DNA from: CAZMVY01 sp964617875
GTDB taxonomy: Bacteria; Planctomycetota; Phycisphaerae; UBA1845; PWPN01
Direction: 5' to 3'
Length of the DNA: 59,427 bases
Assembly (NCBI GenBank): GCA_964617875.1
Contig: CAZUAI010000029.1
Coordinates: 1-59,427 of the forward strand
The notes under the pieces were generated by a model. The model ran no database searches. It saw only the letters and a list, made by a program, of their open reading frames with translations, and was not told the origin of the DNA. A program made the position numbers and the translations under genes. Shown here piece by piece: positions 24,772-34,123 of this stretch (within the stretch, counting starts at the first letter, position 1; each line of letters opens with the position of its first letter).

Positions 24772-27000
24772 TCATTGAACACGGTAGAACCAGATGGCAC
24801 CTTGCCGCTTCGGAAGTGTGAACGTAAAACCGGCTTGCTTCAGGTCGCGTCCAGACAGCTCTCTGGTTTCGCCACTCTCGGGGTTCTCCAGCAGGTATAT
24901 GGCATCGACGCGAATCGCTTTCGGATGAACGACGAGAGTCTCCTCCGCGCATGCCGGCAGGCGGATGCCCTGGATGAATCCACGGCCTGTTTCCGGGCAG
25001 TCGAACTGCCGCGCCACCCATTTCTCGGGCGTGCGGTGAATCGGAGTGAGCGGGTAGTAGTCGCCGTCGATCATCAGCCCGGCCGCGCGCCGCCAGATGC
25101 CGAGCATCTTCTTCATCAGATCGTAGTCGTAGTCGTCCCGGCGGATATCGACGCAGGGGATGATCATGGGCCCCAGGCCGCAGTGGTAGGAGAAGCTGTC
25201 CACACGCTTGTCGTATCGTGATGGGCCGTCCAGGTCCCACGAGAGCGACACCTCCTTGAAATAGGGGAGCCACTGGAACAGCGTGTGATGGAAGGCCAGC
25301 TTCACCGGATGGGTGCCGTACCCGTAATCGGTGTAGTGCAGCGGGACAGAGCGGCGCATCGTTTCCATGTCGTTGCGCCGGCCGCCGGATGCGCACGAGT
25401 CGATCCACAGCCCCGGATTCCGCGCCAGCAGGTCGTCCCAGTAGCGAAGATAACCTTGCACGTGCAGGTTCTCGTTCATGCCCTGCCGGTCCTCGGCATC
25501 GTTGTCCCGCCAGAACTGGAGCGGAGCGAAGTTGTGGTCCTGACGGTATATCCTGATGCCGTTGTCCCGGATCAGCTTGCACACGTGGTCGGTCAGCCAC
25601 TGGCGGCAAGCCGGATTGCCCAGGTTCAGCAGCGAGCTTCCGGAGCCCTTGACTCTCAATAGCCAGTCCGGGTGCTCGCGGTCCAGGCTGGTTCCCGGTG
25701 TCACCCGCTCCGGCTCGAACCAGATCAGCAGATCGGCGCCCTGTCGCGCGGCGTGGTCGGACACCGATTTCAACCCGGCGGGGAATCGCTCCGGGTCCGG
25801 CTCCCATGTGCCGGTGTTAGGCCATCTCCGCCGGTGTTCCTGGTCGTAGCACGGGTACCAACCGGCATCGATCCACCACACATCGAAGCGAATTCCGTGC
25901 TTGGCCCACAGATTCATGTACTGAATCTGGTTCTTCTCGGTGGCGGCCGTAAACTCCTCGCCGTCGTCCGTTCCGTGGGCGACGGACAAGGGACCGAGGG
26001 GCCTGCCATTCGTTCTCGGCAGGACGTGGTCACGGTACCATCGCCGCCAGAGGTTCGCTGCACACGTCGGGGCACCTGTCCAGGACATCACGGTCATTCG
26101 CGGGGTGCGGACACTCTCGCCCGGCAATAGCCGCAGGTGCGTCTTCTCCTGGCCCGCGCGGACATGCACGCCGCCGTCGAGTCCGGTAAAGGCGGCCGAC
26201 CACTGGGCGGGCCAGCCGATCGCGATGGACAGGCCGCAATCCTTGAATACGACGCGGTAGTAAGGGAAAGCCTGGTCGCAGGGGCGTCCGCCGTTCGGGG
26301 CGAAACGGAGCGCGACGTCCTTGTCCAAAGGGGTTTCCTGTTCGTCGTAGCCTTTCTCGCTGTAGAAGTCGCCGTTGTTGTGGTGCAGCACCGGAGATGC
26401 GCCGTCGAACCTTCCATCCAGGGCCGCGATGTCGCTGATGATCGGCGTTGGCCGTTCCCCTGTGTTCGTCAGCCACGCCACCCATTCCACGACCGGGTAG
26501 TCAAGGTACTCCGTACACTCGACGCGCAGCCTCAAACCGGTTTGGGGATCGCGGCCCTCAAACGTCGTCTCGATGAGGTTCGCGTCAATGCGGCGTCGAT
26601 TCGAGACCGGCCCCCAGCCCGCCGGAATGCCGGCGACGGCCTTGCCGTCGAGCATGAAGGAAACCGGGAGGCAGGCCGGACCTGCAAAGAGCCGGCTGGT
26701 CAATGCGCGGCTCTTTTCCATGTCCATGGAGATGTCAACAAGACCACCCGCGAACCCGGACGATCCGCCATCAGCACCCGGCTTGGATGCGGGTCTATGA
26801 GCAACCCCCGTGCCGTTGGTCTCGGCGGCCGGAACCGCCCGCTGCGCCACGCCGGCCAGGATGAAGGCCAAGGCGAAGAGCTTAAGACCGAGATGCCTTT
26901 GGACGAGGTTCGGGAGGGAGTCCGCAACGGCCACAAATTGAGCTTCGAGTTCACTGACGCCATTGCCCGATAGCCGGAGCCGCTTGATATCGCCCATCAT
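24772..27000 (-). CDS. Alpha-galactosidase, GH36 family
   Basis: A 742-residue enzyme that should release alpha-galactose from oligosaccharides or polysaccharides. The catalytic nucleophile lies in IRIYRQDHNFAP (about residue 486) and the acid/base aspartate in DSCASGGRRND (about residue 534), both GH36 hallmarks; FDVWWIDAGWYP lies earlier in the barrel. An N-terminal beta-sandwich (about residues 90-330) is also typical. The first 60 residues are unusual: a polar stretch (MGDIKRLRLSGNGVSELEAQ), then a hydrophobic segment (LKLFALAFILAGVAQRAVPA) that looks like a signal sequence. The true start may therefore be internal. I used the ATG at 27000, preceded by GGTGAG. It lies divergent to the sulfatase gene. 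Confidence 0.85.
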   Translation of the reverse strand: MMGDIKRLRLSGNGVSELEAQFVAVADSLPNLVQRHLGLKLFALAFILAGVAQRAVPAAETNGTGVAHRPASKPGADGGSSGFAGGLVDISMDMEKSRALTSRLFAGPACLPVSFMLDGKAVAGIPAGWGPVSNRRRIDANLIETTFEGRDPQTGLRLRVECTEYLDYPVVEWVAWLTNTGERPTPIISDIAALDGRFDGASPVLHHNNGDFYSEKGYDEQETPLDKDVALRFAPNGGRPCDQAFPYYRVVFKDCGLSIAIGWPAQWSAAFTGLDGGVHVRAGQEKTHLRLLPGESVRTPRMTVMSWTGAPTCAANLWRRWYRDHVLPRTNGRPLGPLSVAHGTDDGEEFTAATEKNQIQYMNLWAKHGIRFDVWWIDAGWYPCYDQEHRRRWPNTGTWEPDPERFPAGLKSVSDHAARQGADLLIWFEPERVTPGTSLDREHPDWLLRVKGSGSSLLNLGNPACRQWLTDHVCKLIRDNGIRIYRQDHNFAPLQFWRDNDAEDRQGMNENLHVQGYLRYWDDLLARNPGLWIDSCASGGRRNDMETMRRSVPLHYTDYGYGTHPVKLAFHHTLFQWLPYFKEVSLSWDLDGPSRYDKRVDSFSYHCGLGPMIIPCVDIRRDDYDYDLMKKMLGIWRRAAGLMIDGDYYPLTPIHRTPEKWVARQFDCPETGRGFIQGIRLPACAEETLVVHPKAIRVDAIYLLENPESGETRELSGRDLKQAGFTFTLPKRQGAIWFYRVQ

Positions 27001-27403
27001 GTTCACTCACCCGAGATGTTCTATCTGGCCTCGCCCGGCTACATCGCCGAGCCATGCTGCAGGATTGTACCAGCGTGACGGACTCCGTACGACCACACAG
27101 TCGGGGCGACACTCGCCGACGAGCCGTCGCGGATGCAAACGGCCTCGCGGCGCCAACGTCCGGCCCGGCCTTCGACGCCGAGGCAAGGCACAAGAACGGC
27201 CGCGTCGAGCAGCCCACGGATCGCGCACGTCTGGTACGCCCGTGTATGGTTGAGCCTGTCGCGCCGCACGCACACGTCGTCGAGGATGCCCTGTTCGCCC
27301 CCTCGGTCATATCCGGGGACGTCGCGTCATGGTACGATGTCTCGAACGTCGTTCCCCGCGAGCGATGTCGGGGCTGACGGCGTTTCTGGATTGGAGGTGC
27401 CGG
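27001..27403. other. Divergent intergenic stretch between GH36 and sulfatase genes
   Basis: About 400 bp with no convincing gene. Weak -10-like boxes are visible: TACAAT on the minus strand (27064-27069) and TACGAT on the plus strand (27333-27338), neither with a good -35 element. Divergent promoters for the two degradative units should lie here. Confidence 0.35.
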
Positions 27404-28924
27404 ATGGTTTGTGGGTCCGCACGACTGGTCTGCATGTTCCTCGCCGTGGGGGGAATCGCCGTGTCCCTGTGCGGTGCGTCGCCTCCGAATATCGTGCTGA
27501 TCTATGCGGACGACCTCGGCTACGGCGACGTCAGTTGCTACGGCGCCACGCGGATCCGCACGCCGAACGTCGATCGGCTGGCGGCGCAGGGCCTGCGCTT
27601 CACCGACGCCCACTCCGCCTCGGCGACCTGTACGCCCTCCCGCTACGCGATGATGACGGGCGAATATCCCTGGCGCAAAAAAGGCACGGGCATCCTGCCC
27701 GGCGACGCCGGCCTCATCGTCGAGCCCGGCCGCACGACGATGGCCTCGATCCTCCGGAAGGCGGGCTACGCCACCGGCGTCGTCGGCAAGTGGCACCTCG
27801 GCCTCGGCCGTGACAAGCCCGACTGGAACGGTGAGATCAGGCCCGGCCCGCTCGAAATCGGCTTCGACTACTGTTTCCTCATCCCCGCCACCGGCGACCG
27901 CGTGCCCTGCGTCTACGTTGAGAACCACCGCGTGTACGGACTCGACCCCGCCGACCCGATCCACATCAGCTACGCCGGTCCCGTCGGCGACGAGCCGACC
28001 GGAAAGGACCACCCGGAACTCCTCAAGATGCACCCGAGCCACGGTCACGACAATACGATTGTCAACGGCATCAGCCGTATCGGCCATATGGCCGGCGGCC
28101 GGTCGGCCCGCTGGATCGACGAGGACATGGCCGACGTCCTCGCCGGGAAGGCCGTCGGCTTCATCGAGAAGAACCGGGCGAAGCCGTTCTTCCTCTACTT
28201 CGCCACGCATGACATCCATGTACCGCGCGTCCCGCACCCGCGGTTCGCCGGCAAGAGCGGCATGGGCCCCCGCGGCGACGTCATCCTGCAGTTCGACGCC
28301 TGCGTGGGCCGGATCCTCGATACGCTCGACCGGCTCAGCCTGGCCGAGAACACGCTCGTCATCGTCAGCAGCGACAACGGCCCGGTCGCCGACGACGGCT
28401 ACCAGGACGACGCCGCCGGGAAACTGGGCGATCACAGGCCCGCCGGCCCGCTCCGCGGCGGCAAGGGCAGCATCTTCGAAGGCGGCACCCGCGTCCCGTT
28501 CGTCGTTCGCTGGCCCGCACGCGTGAAGCCCGGCGTCAGCGGTGCCCTCGTCTGCCAGATCGACTTCGTCGCCTCGTTTGCCGCGTTGACCGGCCAGTCG
28601 CTCGGCGACGCCGACGCCCCGGACAGCTTCAACGTCCTGCCCGCGTTGCTCGGCGAGTCCGGGCAGGGCCGCGAGCAGCTTGTCGAGCACGCCTGGAAAA
28701 TGGCCCTGCGACGCGGCGATCTGAAGTACATCGAGCCCGGCGGGGGCGAGAAGGTGACGAAGTTCACTCGCATTGAGACCGGGGCCGACCCGGCCCCGCA
28801 AGTCTATGATCTGGCGGCGGACCTCGGCGAAAAGGACAACCTGGCGCCGAATCGGCGGGCGGATGCCGAGGCAATGGACAAGGCGCTGAAGGAGCTGCGC
28901 GAGCGCAAACGCTCGCGGCCGTGA
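27404..28924 (+). CDS. Secreted sulfatase (type I, formylglycine-dependent)
   Basis: The 506-residue protein begins with a signal peptide (LVCMFLAVGGIAVSLCGA). The metal-binding start of the fold is PNIVLIYADDLGYGD, and the formylglycine site is the CTPSR motif (Cys about residue 77) with MMTGEYPW next to it. VVGKWHLG and VSSDNGP are further family blocks. It should remove sulfate esters from exported substrates such as algal or animal glycans, and needs a formylglycine-generating enzyme encoded elsewhere. The ATG at 27404 has GGAGGTG 5 nt upstream. The GH84/GH20-like glycosidase gene follows after 33 bp, so sulfate removal and glycan cleavage are likely coexpressed. Confidence 0.93.
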   Translation: MVCGSARLVCMFLAVGGIAVSLCGASPPNIVLIYADDLGYGDVSCYGATRIRTPNVDRLAAQGLRFTDAHSASATCTPSRYAMMTGEYPWRKKGTGILPGDAGLIVEPGRTTMASILRKAGYATGVVGKWHLGLGRDKPDWNGEIRPGPLEIGFDYCFLIPATGDRVPCVYVENHRVYGLDPADPIHISYAGPVGDEPTGKDHPELLKMHPSHGHDNTIVNGISRIGHMAGGRSARWIDEDMADVLAGKAVGFIEKNRAKPFFLYFATHDIHVPRVPHPRFAGKSGMGPRGDVILQFDACVGRILDTLDRLSLAENTLVIVSSDNGPVADDGYQDDAAGKLGDHRPAGPLRGGKGSIFEGGTRVPFVVRWPARVKPGVSGALVCQIDFVASFAALTGQSLGDADAPDSFNVLPALLGESGQGREQLVEHAWKMALRRGDLKYIEPGGGEKVTKFTRIETGADPAPQVYDLAADLGEKDNLAPNRRADAEAMDKALKELRERKRSRP

Positions 28925-28957
28925 CAACGGGACAGGATCCGTTGTCGGAGGTACACG

Positions 28958-31453
28958 ATGGTTCGAGCGATCGGTCTGAGCGTATCGGTGTGGTGTCTGC
29001 TGGCAGGGCCTCTTGGGGCTGTGAGCCCCGCGCCCGTGAGTCTGGTGCCGGAGGTCGGCGAGGTCCGGTGGGGCGAGTCGATCGCCGTCGAGGGCCCCGG
29101 CGTCATCGTGCTTTCGGAGCAGGCCGCGCCGCCCGAGCGCGAGGCCGCCCGGCTGTTCGCCCGGCACGTGCAGCGCCGGTTCGGCCAGGCATGGCCGGTT
29201 CACGCCGAGAAGGACACGCCCGCGGACGCCCGGCTGCGCGTCTTCCTCGGGCTGCCGAAGACTTTTCCGGCACTCGACCGCCTCTGCGACGGGCAGAAGC
29301 TGCTGGTCCCCGGGAAGCTGGACGGCTACGCGCTGAAGGTCTGGAAAGAAGGCGAAATGGTCACGGCCATCGTGGCCGGGACCAACGGCCGCAGCGTCCT
29401 TTACGGACAGGATACGCTCTTCCAGCTCTTTTCGAGACGGGCGGACGGCCTTGCCGTGCAGAGCGCGACCCTTCGCGACTGGCCGACGATCGCCCTCCGC
29501 GGCCGCGTCCACCCGCACTACCAGTACTTCCTGAAGCCGGAAAACTTCGACTGCGCCGTGATGTCGCGGGCGAACTTCATCGATCTGCGCGACGGCATCT
29601 ATGCGTTCGAGCCCGACGCGAAGCTCAACCGTGAGGAACTGGGCAGGGTCGTCTCCGCGGCCAGGGATCGCGGCCTGCGCGTGTACGCCGCGGTCAACTG
29701 CGGCGTCCCGGCCGAGCAGCAGGATGCGGTGATCGCGATGTTCCGGGAGTTCATCGGCCTCGGGGCGGACGCACTGTGGGCCTCGTTCGACGACAAGGGC
29801 GCCGGCGCCAAGCCCCGCGAGATGGTCGCGCGCGTCCTCGCCCTCGGCCGCGAGCACGGGATCACCGGCGACGCGATCGCCATCACGCCGCCGAAGGGCG
29901 ATTACCAGGTCATCAAGACGAAGTTCAACCGCGAGATCGCGGCGGTGCCCGGCATGGAACAGGCCGTCTGGTACTGGACGAGCGTCCCCTGCGCGGAAGA
30001 CGCCGCCGACGCCGCGGCCATCGGGCTTCGCGTGCGGCCGTCGTGGTGGCACAACTGGCCGCGCTTCCGCGATCCGCCGCTCCACTCGGGCAGCGGCAGT
30101 TCGTACACGCCGGTCATCAGCCTGGCCGACGGATGGAACCATCCGAACGATCGCGAGCTGACCGAGGCCGGCAATTACGTGCACGCGATCCTGCCGTGGG
30201 ACGGCTGGCAGGTCCAGCAGCACTACCTCGTCCCGGTGATCGGCTGGTGGAGCTGGCGGCCGGAACGGCACGACTTCCAGGCGGTCCGCCGCCGCATCTA
30301 CGACATGGTGTTCGGCCCGGCACAGGTGGAGGCCGCGACGGCGTTCGACGACGCGACCGATGCGATCCGAAGCCGCTTCCTCTTCTGGTCCACGCACACC
30401 GACTACGCCCCGGAGTGCCCGCCGCGCCTGAAATCCCCGGCGGATCGCGACCGCATCCGGCTTGAGCTGGAGGGCCTGCGGCGCACGGCCGCGGCGCTGC
30501 GAGAGAATGCGCCGACGGTCTCGTTGCTGGACAGGGAACTGCTCCAGCGGGAGTACCTGGCCCCGATGGCCCGCGAGGTGGAGACGGGGCTGGCCGTGAC
30601 GCAGGCGCCGTACCCCGAATACTGGTGGCAGGAGCACCAGGACCGCGTGCTGGATGCAGTTTACGACGGCGACATGGCGAAGGCGGACACGCTCATCGGC
30701 AGCGTGCGGGAACGCGTTTTGAAGGAAATCGCGGAGGTCGAGCGGCTGCTCGGCGGCACGGGCTCAACCCGCAAGTACGCGCAGTGGTGGCGGGACCGGG
30801 CGAAGGCGTCGGCCGCCGACTGGAAGGCCCTGATGGCCAAACGCCAGGCGACGTTGTACGAGCGCGTGGCCGATTACAGCGAAACGGTCGCCCCGATCGG
30901 CGGGCTGCTGCGGAACCTGGGCGACCCGCCCATTCAGGTCGGGACCGGTGCGTGGGAACGCCACAACCACGTGCTGGCGACCGTATTGCCCGAGCCGCGC
31001 GAGAAGTTCTGGGGCGACTGGATCGGCGGCATCTACGAGAAGGAGGGCCACCATGTCGCCGCGTTCGCGCTGGCGCGTCACGAACGGGTCAACGGCGGCG
31101 TCTTCTCCGAGCTGCCGGTGAACATCCCGGTTTCCGGCCGGCGCGACCGGCTGGCCCTGGTCCTGTACCTGGCCGACGCCAACAAGGAGAGCTTCGGGCT
31201 CGGCTACGCCAAGTGGCGGTGGTCGGGCTACCGGTCGATCCGCCTGCTGTGGAAGGACCAGGAGCTCTGGAGGGCCGACCTGGGCATCCCGCGCCTGACC
31301 GGCGAGTGGTTCGTCGTGCCGCTGCCGCCGATCCCGGCCGACGTACAGACGCTGCCGCTGCGCCTCCGCGTCGAAGACTACCGCAGCGCCAAGAACAATC
31401 TGGAGATCGTCTATGTCGGCCCGATCCGCCTGTTGGAACTGGATCGCCCGTAG
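28958..31453 (+). CDS. Secreted glycosidase with GH84/GH20-type hexosaminidase architecture
   Basis: An 831-residue exported protein with a signal peptide ending about residue 22 (AGPLGAVSPA). Residues 30-170 resemble the GH20b-like domain that precedes GH84 and related catalytic barrels (AARLFARHVQRRFG, AGTNGRSVLYGQDTLFQL). The barrel then starts with ALRGRVHPHYQYFL, and ALWASFDDKGAG (about residue 275) is a candidate catalytic acid pair like the DD of GH84. The C-terminal part is helical and then beta-rich. N-acetylhexosamine specificity is inference. GGAGGT lies 5 nt before the ATG. It is in an operon with the sulfatase upstream. Confidence 0.68.
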   Translation: MVRAIGLSVSVWCLLAGPLGAVSPAPVSLVPEVGEVRWGESIAVEGPGVIVLSEQAAPPEREAARLFARHVQRRFGQAWPVHAEKDTPADARLRVFLGLPKTFPALDRLCDGQKLLVPGKLDGYALKVWKEGEMVTAIVAGTNGRSVLYGQDTLFQLFSRRADGLAVQSATLRDWPTIALRGRVHPHYQYFLKPENFDCAVMSRANFIDLRDGIYAFEPDAKLNREELGRVVSAARDRGLRVYAAVNCGVPAEQQDAVIAMFREFIGLGADALWASFDDKGAGAKPREMVARVLALGREHGITGDAIAITPPKGDYQVIKTKFNREIAAVPGMEQAVWYWTSVPCAEDAADAAAIGLRVRPSWWHNWPRFRDPPLHSGSGSSYTPVISLADGWNHPNDRELTEAGNYVHAILPWDGWQVQQHYLVPVIGWWSWRPERHDFQAVRRRIYDMVFGPAQVEAATAFDDATDAIRSRFLFWSTHTDYAPECPPRLKSPADRDRIRLELEGLRRTAAALRENAPTVSLLDRELLQREYLAPMAREVETGLAVTQAPYPEYWWQEHQDRVLDAVYDGDMAKADTLIGSVRERVLKEIAEVERLLGGTGSTRKYAQWWRDRAKASAADWKALMAKRQATLYERVADYSETVAPIGGLLRNLGDPPIQVGTGAWERHNHVLATVLPEPREKFWGDWIGGIYEKEGHHVAAFALARHERVNGGVFSELPVNIPVSGRRDRLALVLYLADANKESFGLGYAKWRWSGYRSIRLLWKDQELWRADLGIPRLTGEWFVVPLPPIPADVQTLPLRLRVEDYRSAKNNLEIVYVGPIRLLELDRP

Positions 31454-31511
31454 GCCGGCAGGCGGGCGAGAACCGGAAAGGGATTGTCCCGGGCGCCGGC
31501 TCCGGCATGAC

Positions 31512-32039
31512 TTACCCGATGATCTCGAGCGACGAGGGGTCCACCTCGACCTCGGCGGATTGGCCGAGGATTTCCACGCCCAGATACACCCGCCACGTGT
31601 CGCGCCGCCGGAGAACGATGCCCTCAATCCCGGCGAGGGGGCCGCGGACCACGCGGCATCGCCGGCCCCGCTGGATGCCGGGGTACAGTTCCACCGGGCG
31701 TCCGCTGGATATCGCCCGGTAGACGTGCCGCAGTTCCGTTTTCAGCCGCTCCTGATCGACGACCTGGATGACCTGGACCGCGCGGTGCGTCATCAATGTG
31801 GTATAGCGCTCGTGTTCGCCGCCGGACAGGAACAGGTAACCGGGGAACAGGGGGATGTCGACGAACTGGCTTCGCCCGCCGTACACGCGCTGGTGACGGA
31901 CCAGGGGCAGGAAACACCGGACCGACTTCCGGTCAAGGTCCGCCGCCAGCGCCTTTTCGTTGCGGGGCTTCGTGTGAACGAGCCACCACGGCGACGGGAA
32001 GGCGTCGATCGGGCAGATCGTGACCGCCGGCGTCGCAAT
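31512..32039 (-). CDS. NusG-like (NGN/KOW) transcription factor, non-canonical start
   Basis: The sequence reads WWLVHTKPRNEKALAADLD, then LFPGYLFLSGGEHERY, which is the NGN domain of specialised NusG paralogues (UpxY/RfaH type). The KOW-like segment GRRCRVVRGPLAGIEGIV follows. These factors bind RNA polymerase and promote read-through of selected operons. The oddity is the start: the only ATG/GTG/TTG in the frame is the GTG at 31886, which cuts off the first half of the NGN domain. The frame stays open upstream to a TGA just inside apt. ATT codons at 32039 (AAGG 8 nt upstream, giving 175 residues, the usual length) and at 32120 (overlapping the apt stop as ATTGA) are candidate starts. It is the last gene of the hisH-hisA-apt run. 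Confidence 0.68.
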   Translation of the reverse strand: MATPAVTICPIDAFPSPWWLVHTKPRNEKALAADLDRKSVRCFLPLVRHQRVYGGRSQFVDIPLFPGYLFLSGGEHERYTTLMTHRAVQVIQVVDQERLKTELRHVYRAISSGRPVELYPGIQRGRRCRVVRGPLAGIEGIVLRRRDTWRVYLGVEILGQSAEVEVDPSSLEIIG

Positions 32040-32115
32040 GTCGTCGGCCTTCGGTGTGGAAGCCTCTGTCGTCGGCCGATCGGATTGGATTGCAGAAGCC
32101 CCCGGGGACCTCGTT

Positions 32116-32652
32116 TCAATAGCAGATCACGCTGTGGATGTCGTATTCACCGAGCTTCTCGCGTCCCTTGAGAAACGCCAGCTCGATCAGCACGGCCACG
32201 CCCACGATCTGCCCGCCCAGCTCCTTCACCAGCTCGCAGCAGGCCCGCATGGTGCCGCCCGTCGCCAGCAGGTCATCCATCATCAGCACCCGTTGGCCGG
32301 GTCGGACCGCGTCGGCGTGGATCTCCACCGTGTCGGTGCCGTACTCCAGCTCGTACGTGTGCGACCGCTTGGCGGCCGGCAGCTTGCCCGGCTTGCGGAT
32401 CGGCACGAAACCCGCCGACAGGTTCCGCGCCACCGCCGTTCCGAAGATGAACCCGCGCGACTCCGCCCCGACCACGACGTCGATGTGCGCCGCCCGGTAC
32501 GGCTGCGTCAGGTACTCAACCGCCAGCGACAGCCCCGCCGGATCCGCCAGCAGCGGTGTGATGTCCTTGAAAAGAACGCCCTTCTTGGGGAAGTCGGGCA
32601 CATCGCGAATCAGCTTCTCAAGATCGTGCACGCTCTGGATCGTCAGGCTCAT
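32116..32652 (-). CDS. apt: Adenine phosphoribosyltransferase
   Basis: Apt salvages adenine to AMP using PRPP. The 178-residue sequence is of normal length and has the PRPP-binding loop VLMMDDLLATGGT, DFPKKGVLFKDITPLL near the N-terminus and VVVGAESRGFIFG in the middle. The ATG overlaps the hisA stop (ATGA), showing translational coupling. The link to histidine synthesis is metabolic: that pathway releases AICAR, a purine intermediate, and uses PRPP. Confidence 0.95.
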   Translation of the reverse strand: MSLTIQSVHDLEKLIRDVPDFPKKGVLFKDITPLLADPAGLSLAVEYLTQPYRAAHIDVVVGAESRGFIFGTAVARNLSAGFVPIRKPGKLPAAKRSHTYELEYGTDTVEIHADAVRPGQRVLMMDDLLATGGTMRACCELVKELGGQIVGVAVLIELAFLKGREKLGEYDIHSVICY

Positions 32653-33380
32653 CGAGTCGGGTCCTCCGCAATCCTCACCGCCTCGGCCAGGTCGAGTTGT
32701 TTCTCATAGATCGCCCGGCCGATGATCACGCCGGCAATCGGCAGCCGGACGAGGTGCCGGACGTCCTCGATGTCCGTCACGCCGCCCGAAGCGATCACCG
32801 GCACCTTCGACGCCTCGGCCACCGCCCGCGTTGCCTCCAGGTTCGGACCGAGAAGCATTCCGTCGCGCCCGATGTCCGTGTAGATGATCGCGCCGAGCGG
32901 CCAGTTTGCCACCGACCGGGCGACGTCCACCGCCGTCCGCTCCATCACCTTCGTCCACCCGCGGACCGCCAGCTTGCCTTCGCGCGCATCGAGCCCGAGG
33001 GCGATCCGTCGCTCGTAACCCGCCTCGTGAACGACGGCCTCGAACCAGTCCCAGTCCTCGAGGGCCCGCGTGCCGATCACCACCCGCGCCGCGCCGGCAC
33101 CGAACAGGCTCGCGACCGTCTCCTCGTCGCGCACGCCGCCGCCCACCTCGACCTTGAGCGGCGTCTCCCGGATGATCCGCGAAATCACGTCCAGGTTGCA
33201 CGGCCGGCCTTCGCGGGCGCCGTCCAGGTCCACCACGTGCAGCCACTTCGCGCCGGCCGCCACAAACTGCCGTGCCTGCGCGACCGGGTCGTCCGAGTAG
33301 TTGATCTGGCGCTCGTAGTTGCCCTGCAGCAGCCGTACGCACCGCCCGCCACGAAGATCGATCGCCGGCAGAATGTCCAT
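32649..33380 (-). CDS. hisA: ProFAR isomerase, 1-(5-phosphoribosyl)-5-aminoimidazole-4-carboxamide isomerase
   Basis: HisA isomerises ProFAR to PRFAR in histidine synthesis. The (beta/alpha)8 protein shows the catalytic aspartate in ILPAIDLRGGRCVRL, the phosphate-binding KVEVGGGVRDEETV and the second half IIYTDIGRDGMLLGPN and VIASGGV. At about 243 residues it is of normal length. I chose the ATG at 33380, with GAAGGTG 5 nt upstream; a GTG two codons earlier is possible. It lies between hisH and apt, 31 bp after hisH. Confidence 0.95.
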   Translation of the reverse strand: MDILPAIDLRGGRCVRLLQGNYERQINYSDDPVAQARQFVAAGAKWLHVVDLDGAREGRPCNLDVISRIIRETPLKVEVGGGVRDEETVASLFGAGAARVVIGTRALEDWDWFEAVVHEAGYERRIALGLDAREGKLAVRGWTKVMERTAVDVARSVANWPLGAIIYTDIGRDGMLLGPNLEATRAVAEASKVPVIASGGVTDIEDVRHLVRLPIAGVIIGRAIYEKQLDLAEAVRIAEDPTR

Positions 33381-33411
33381 GGTCACCTTCGCACGAACCC
33401 CCGGTGCCCGC

Positions 33412-34041
33412 TCACAGGGCGACGAAGTTCCGCAACATCGTCAACCCGGCCCGCTGCGACTTCTCCGGGTGGAATTGTGTGGCATAGACGTTCCGGCGCC
33501 AAGCCATCGCCGTGAAGGGGATGCCGTACTCGCACCGGCCGAAGCCCACCGCCGGATCGGCCGGCGTCACGTAATACGAGTGGACGAAGTAGAAATACTC
33601 GCCGCTCGTCAGGCCGTTCACCAGCGGGCACGGGCGGTCCCAATACACCTGGTTCCAGCCCATGTGCGGGATCTTGTAATCGCGGGCCGCCGGGATGTCG
33701 CGGAAGTCGAAGCGGACCACCTTGCCCGGCAGCACGCCGAGTCCGGCGTGCTCGCCGTCCTCATGGCTTACGTCGAAGAGCATCTGCAGGCCCAGGCAGA
33801 TTCCGAGGAACGGCCGACCGCTCCGGATGAACTCCAGCAGGGGCTCGACAAACCCCTGGTTGCGGAGGTGCGCGATGGCGTCGCGGAACGCCCCGACGCC
33901 GGGCAGTACGAGCTTGTCGGCACGGGTCACATCTCCCGGGGCGTGCACAATCCGCGCATCCGCGCCGGCTTTCTCCAGCGCCTTCTGCACGCTGCGCAGG
34001 TTGCCCATGCCGTAGTCGATGATCGCGATCAAAGGGAACAC
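33412..34041 (-). CDS. hisH: Imidazole glycerol phosphate synthase, glutamine amidotransferase subunit
   Basis: HisH supplies ammonia to HisF for imidazole-glycerol phosphate formation. The class I amidotransferase triad is visible: Cys in FLGICLGLQMLF, and His and Glu in TQFHPEKSQRAG near the C-terminus. IIDYGMGNLRSV is the typical start. The 209-residue length is normal. The start appears to be a GTG at 34041 without a clear ribosome site; a TTG three codons on is an alternative. HisF is not in this window. Confidence 0.95.
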   Translation of the reverse strand: MFPLIAIIDYGMGNLRSVQKALEKAGADARIVHAPGDVTRADKLVLPGVGAFRDAIAHLRNQGFVEPLLEFIRSGRPFLGICLGLQMLFDVSHEDGEHAGLGVLPGKVVRFDFRDIPAARDYKIPHMGWNQVYWDRPCPLVNGLTSGEYFYFVHSYYVTPADPAVGFGRCEYGIPFTAMAWRRNVYATQFHPEKSQRAGLTMLRNFVAL

Positions 34042-34123
34042 TCGCGGGGAACGCAGACACGCGTTCCCGCCCCGGACAGGCGTCTCTCGTCGATTGCCCC
34101 GTGGGCCGCCGAATCCGGCGGGA

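Noticed and set aside
26951..30637. 1228-codon minus-strand frame opposite the sulfatase and GH84-like genes
   Set aside because: It is an antisense shadow with no domain. The plus-strand genes have signal peptides, catalytic motifs and ribosome sites.
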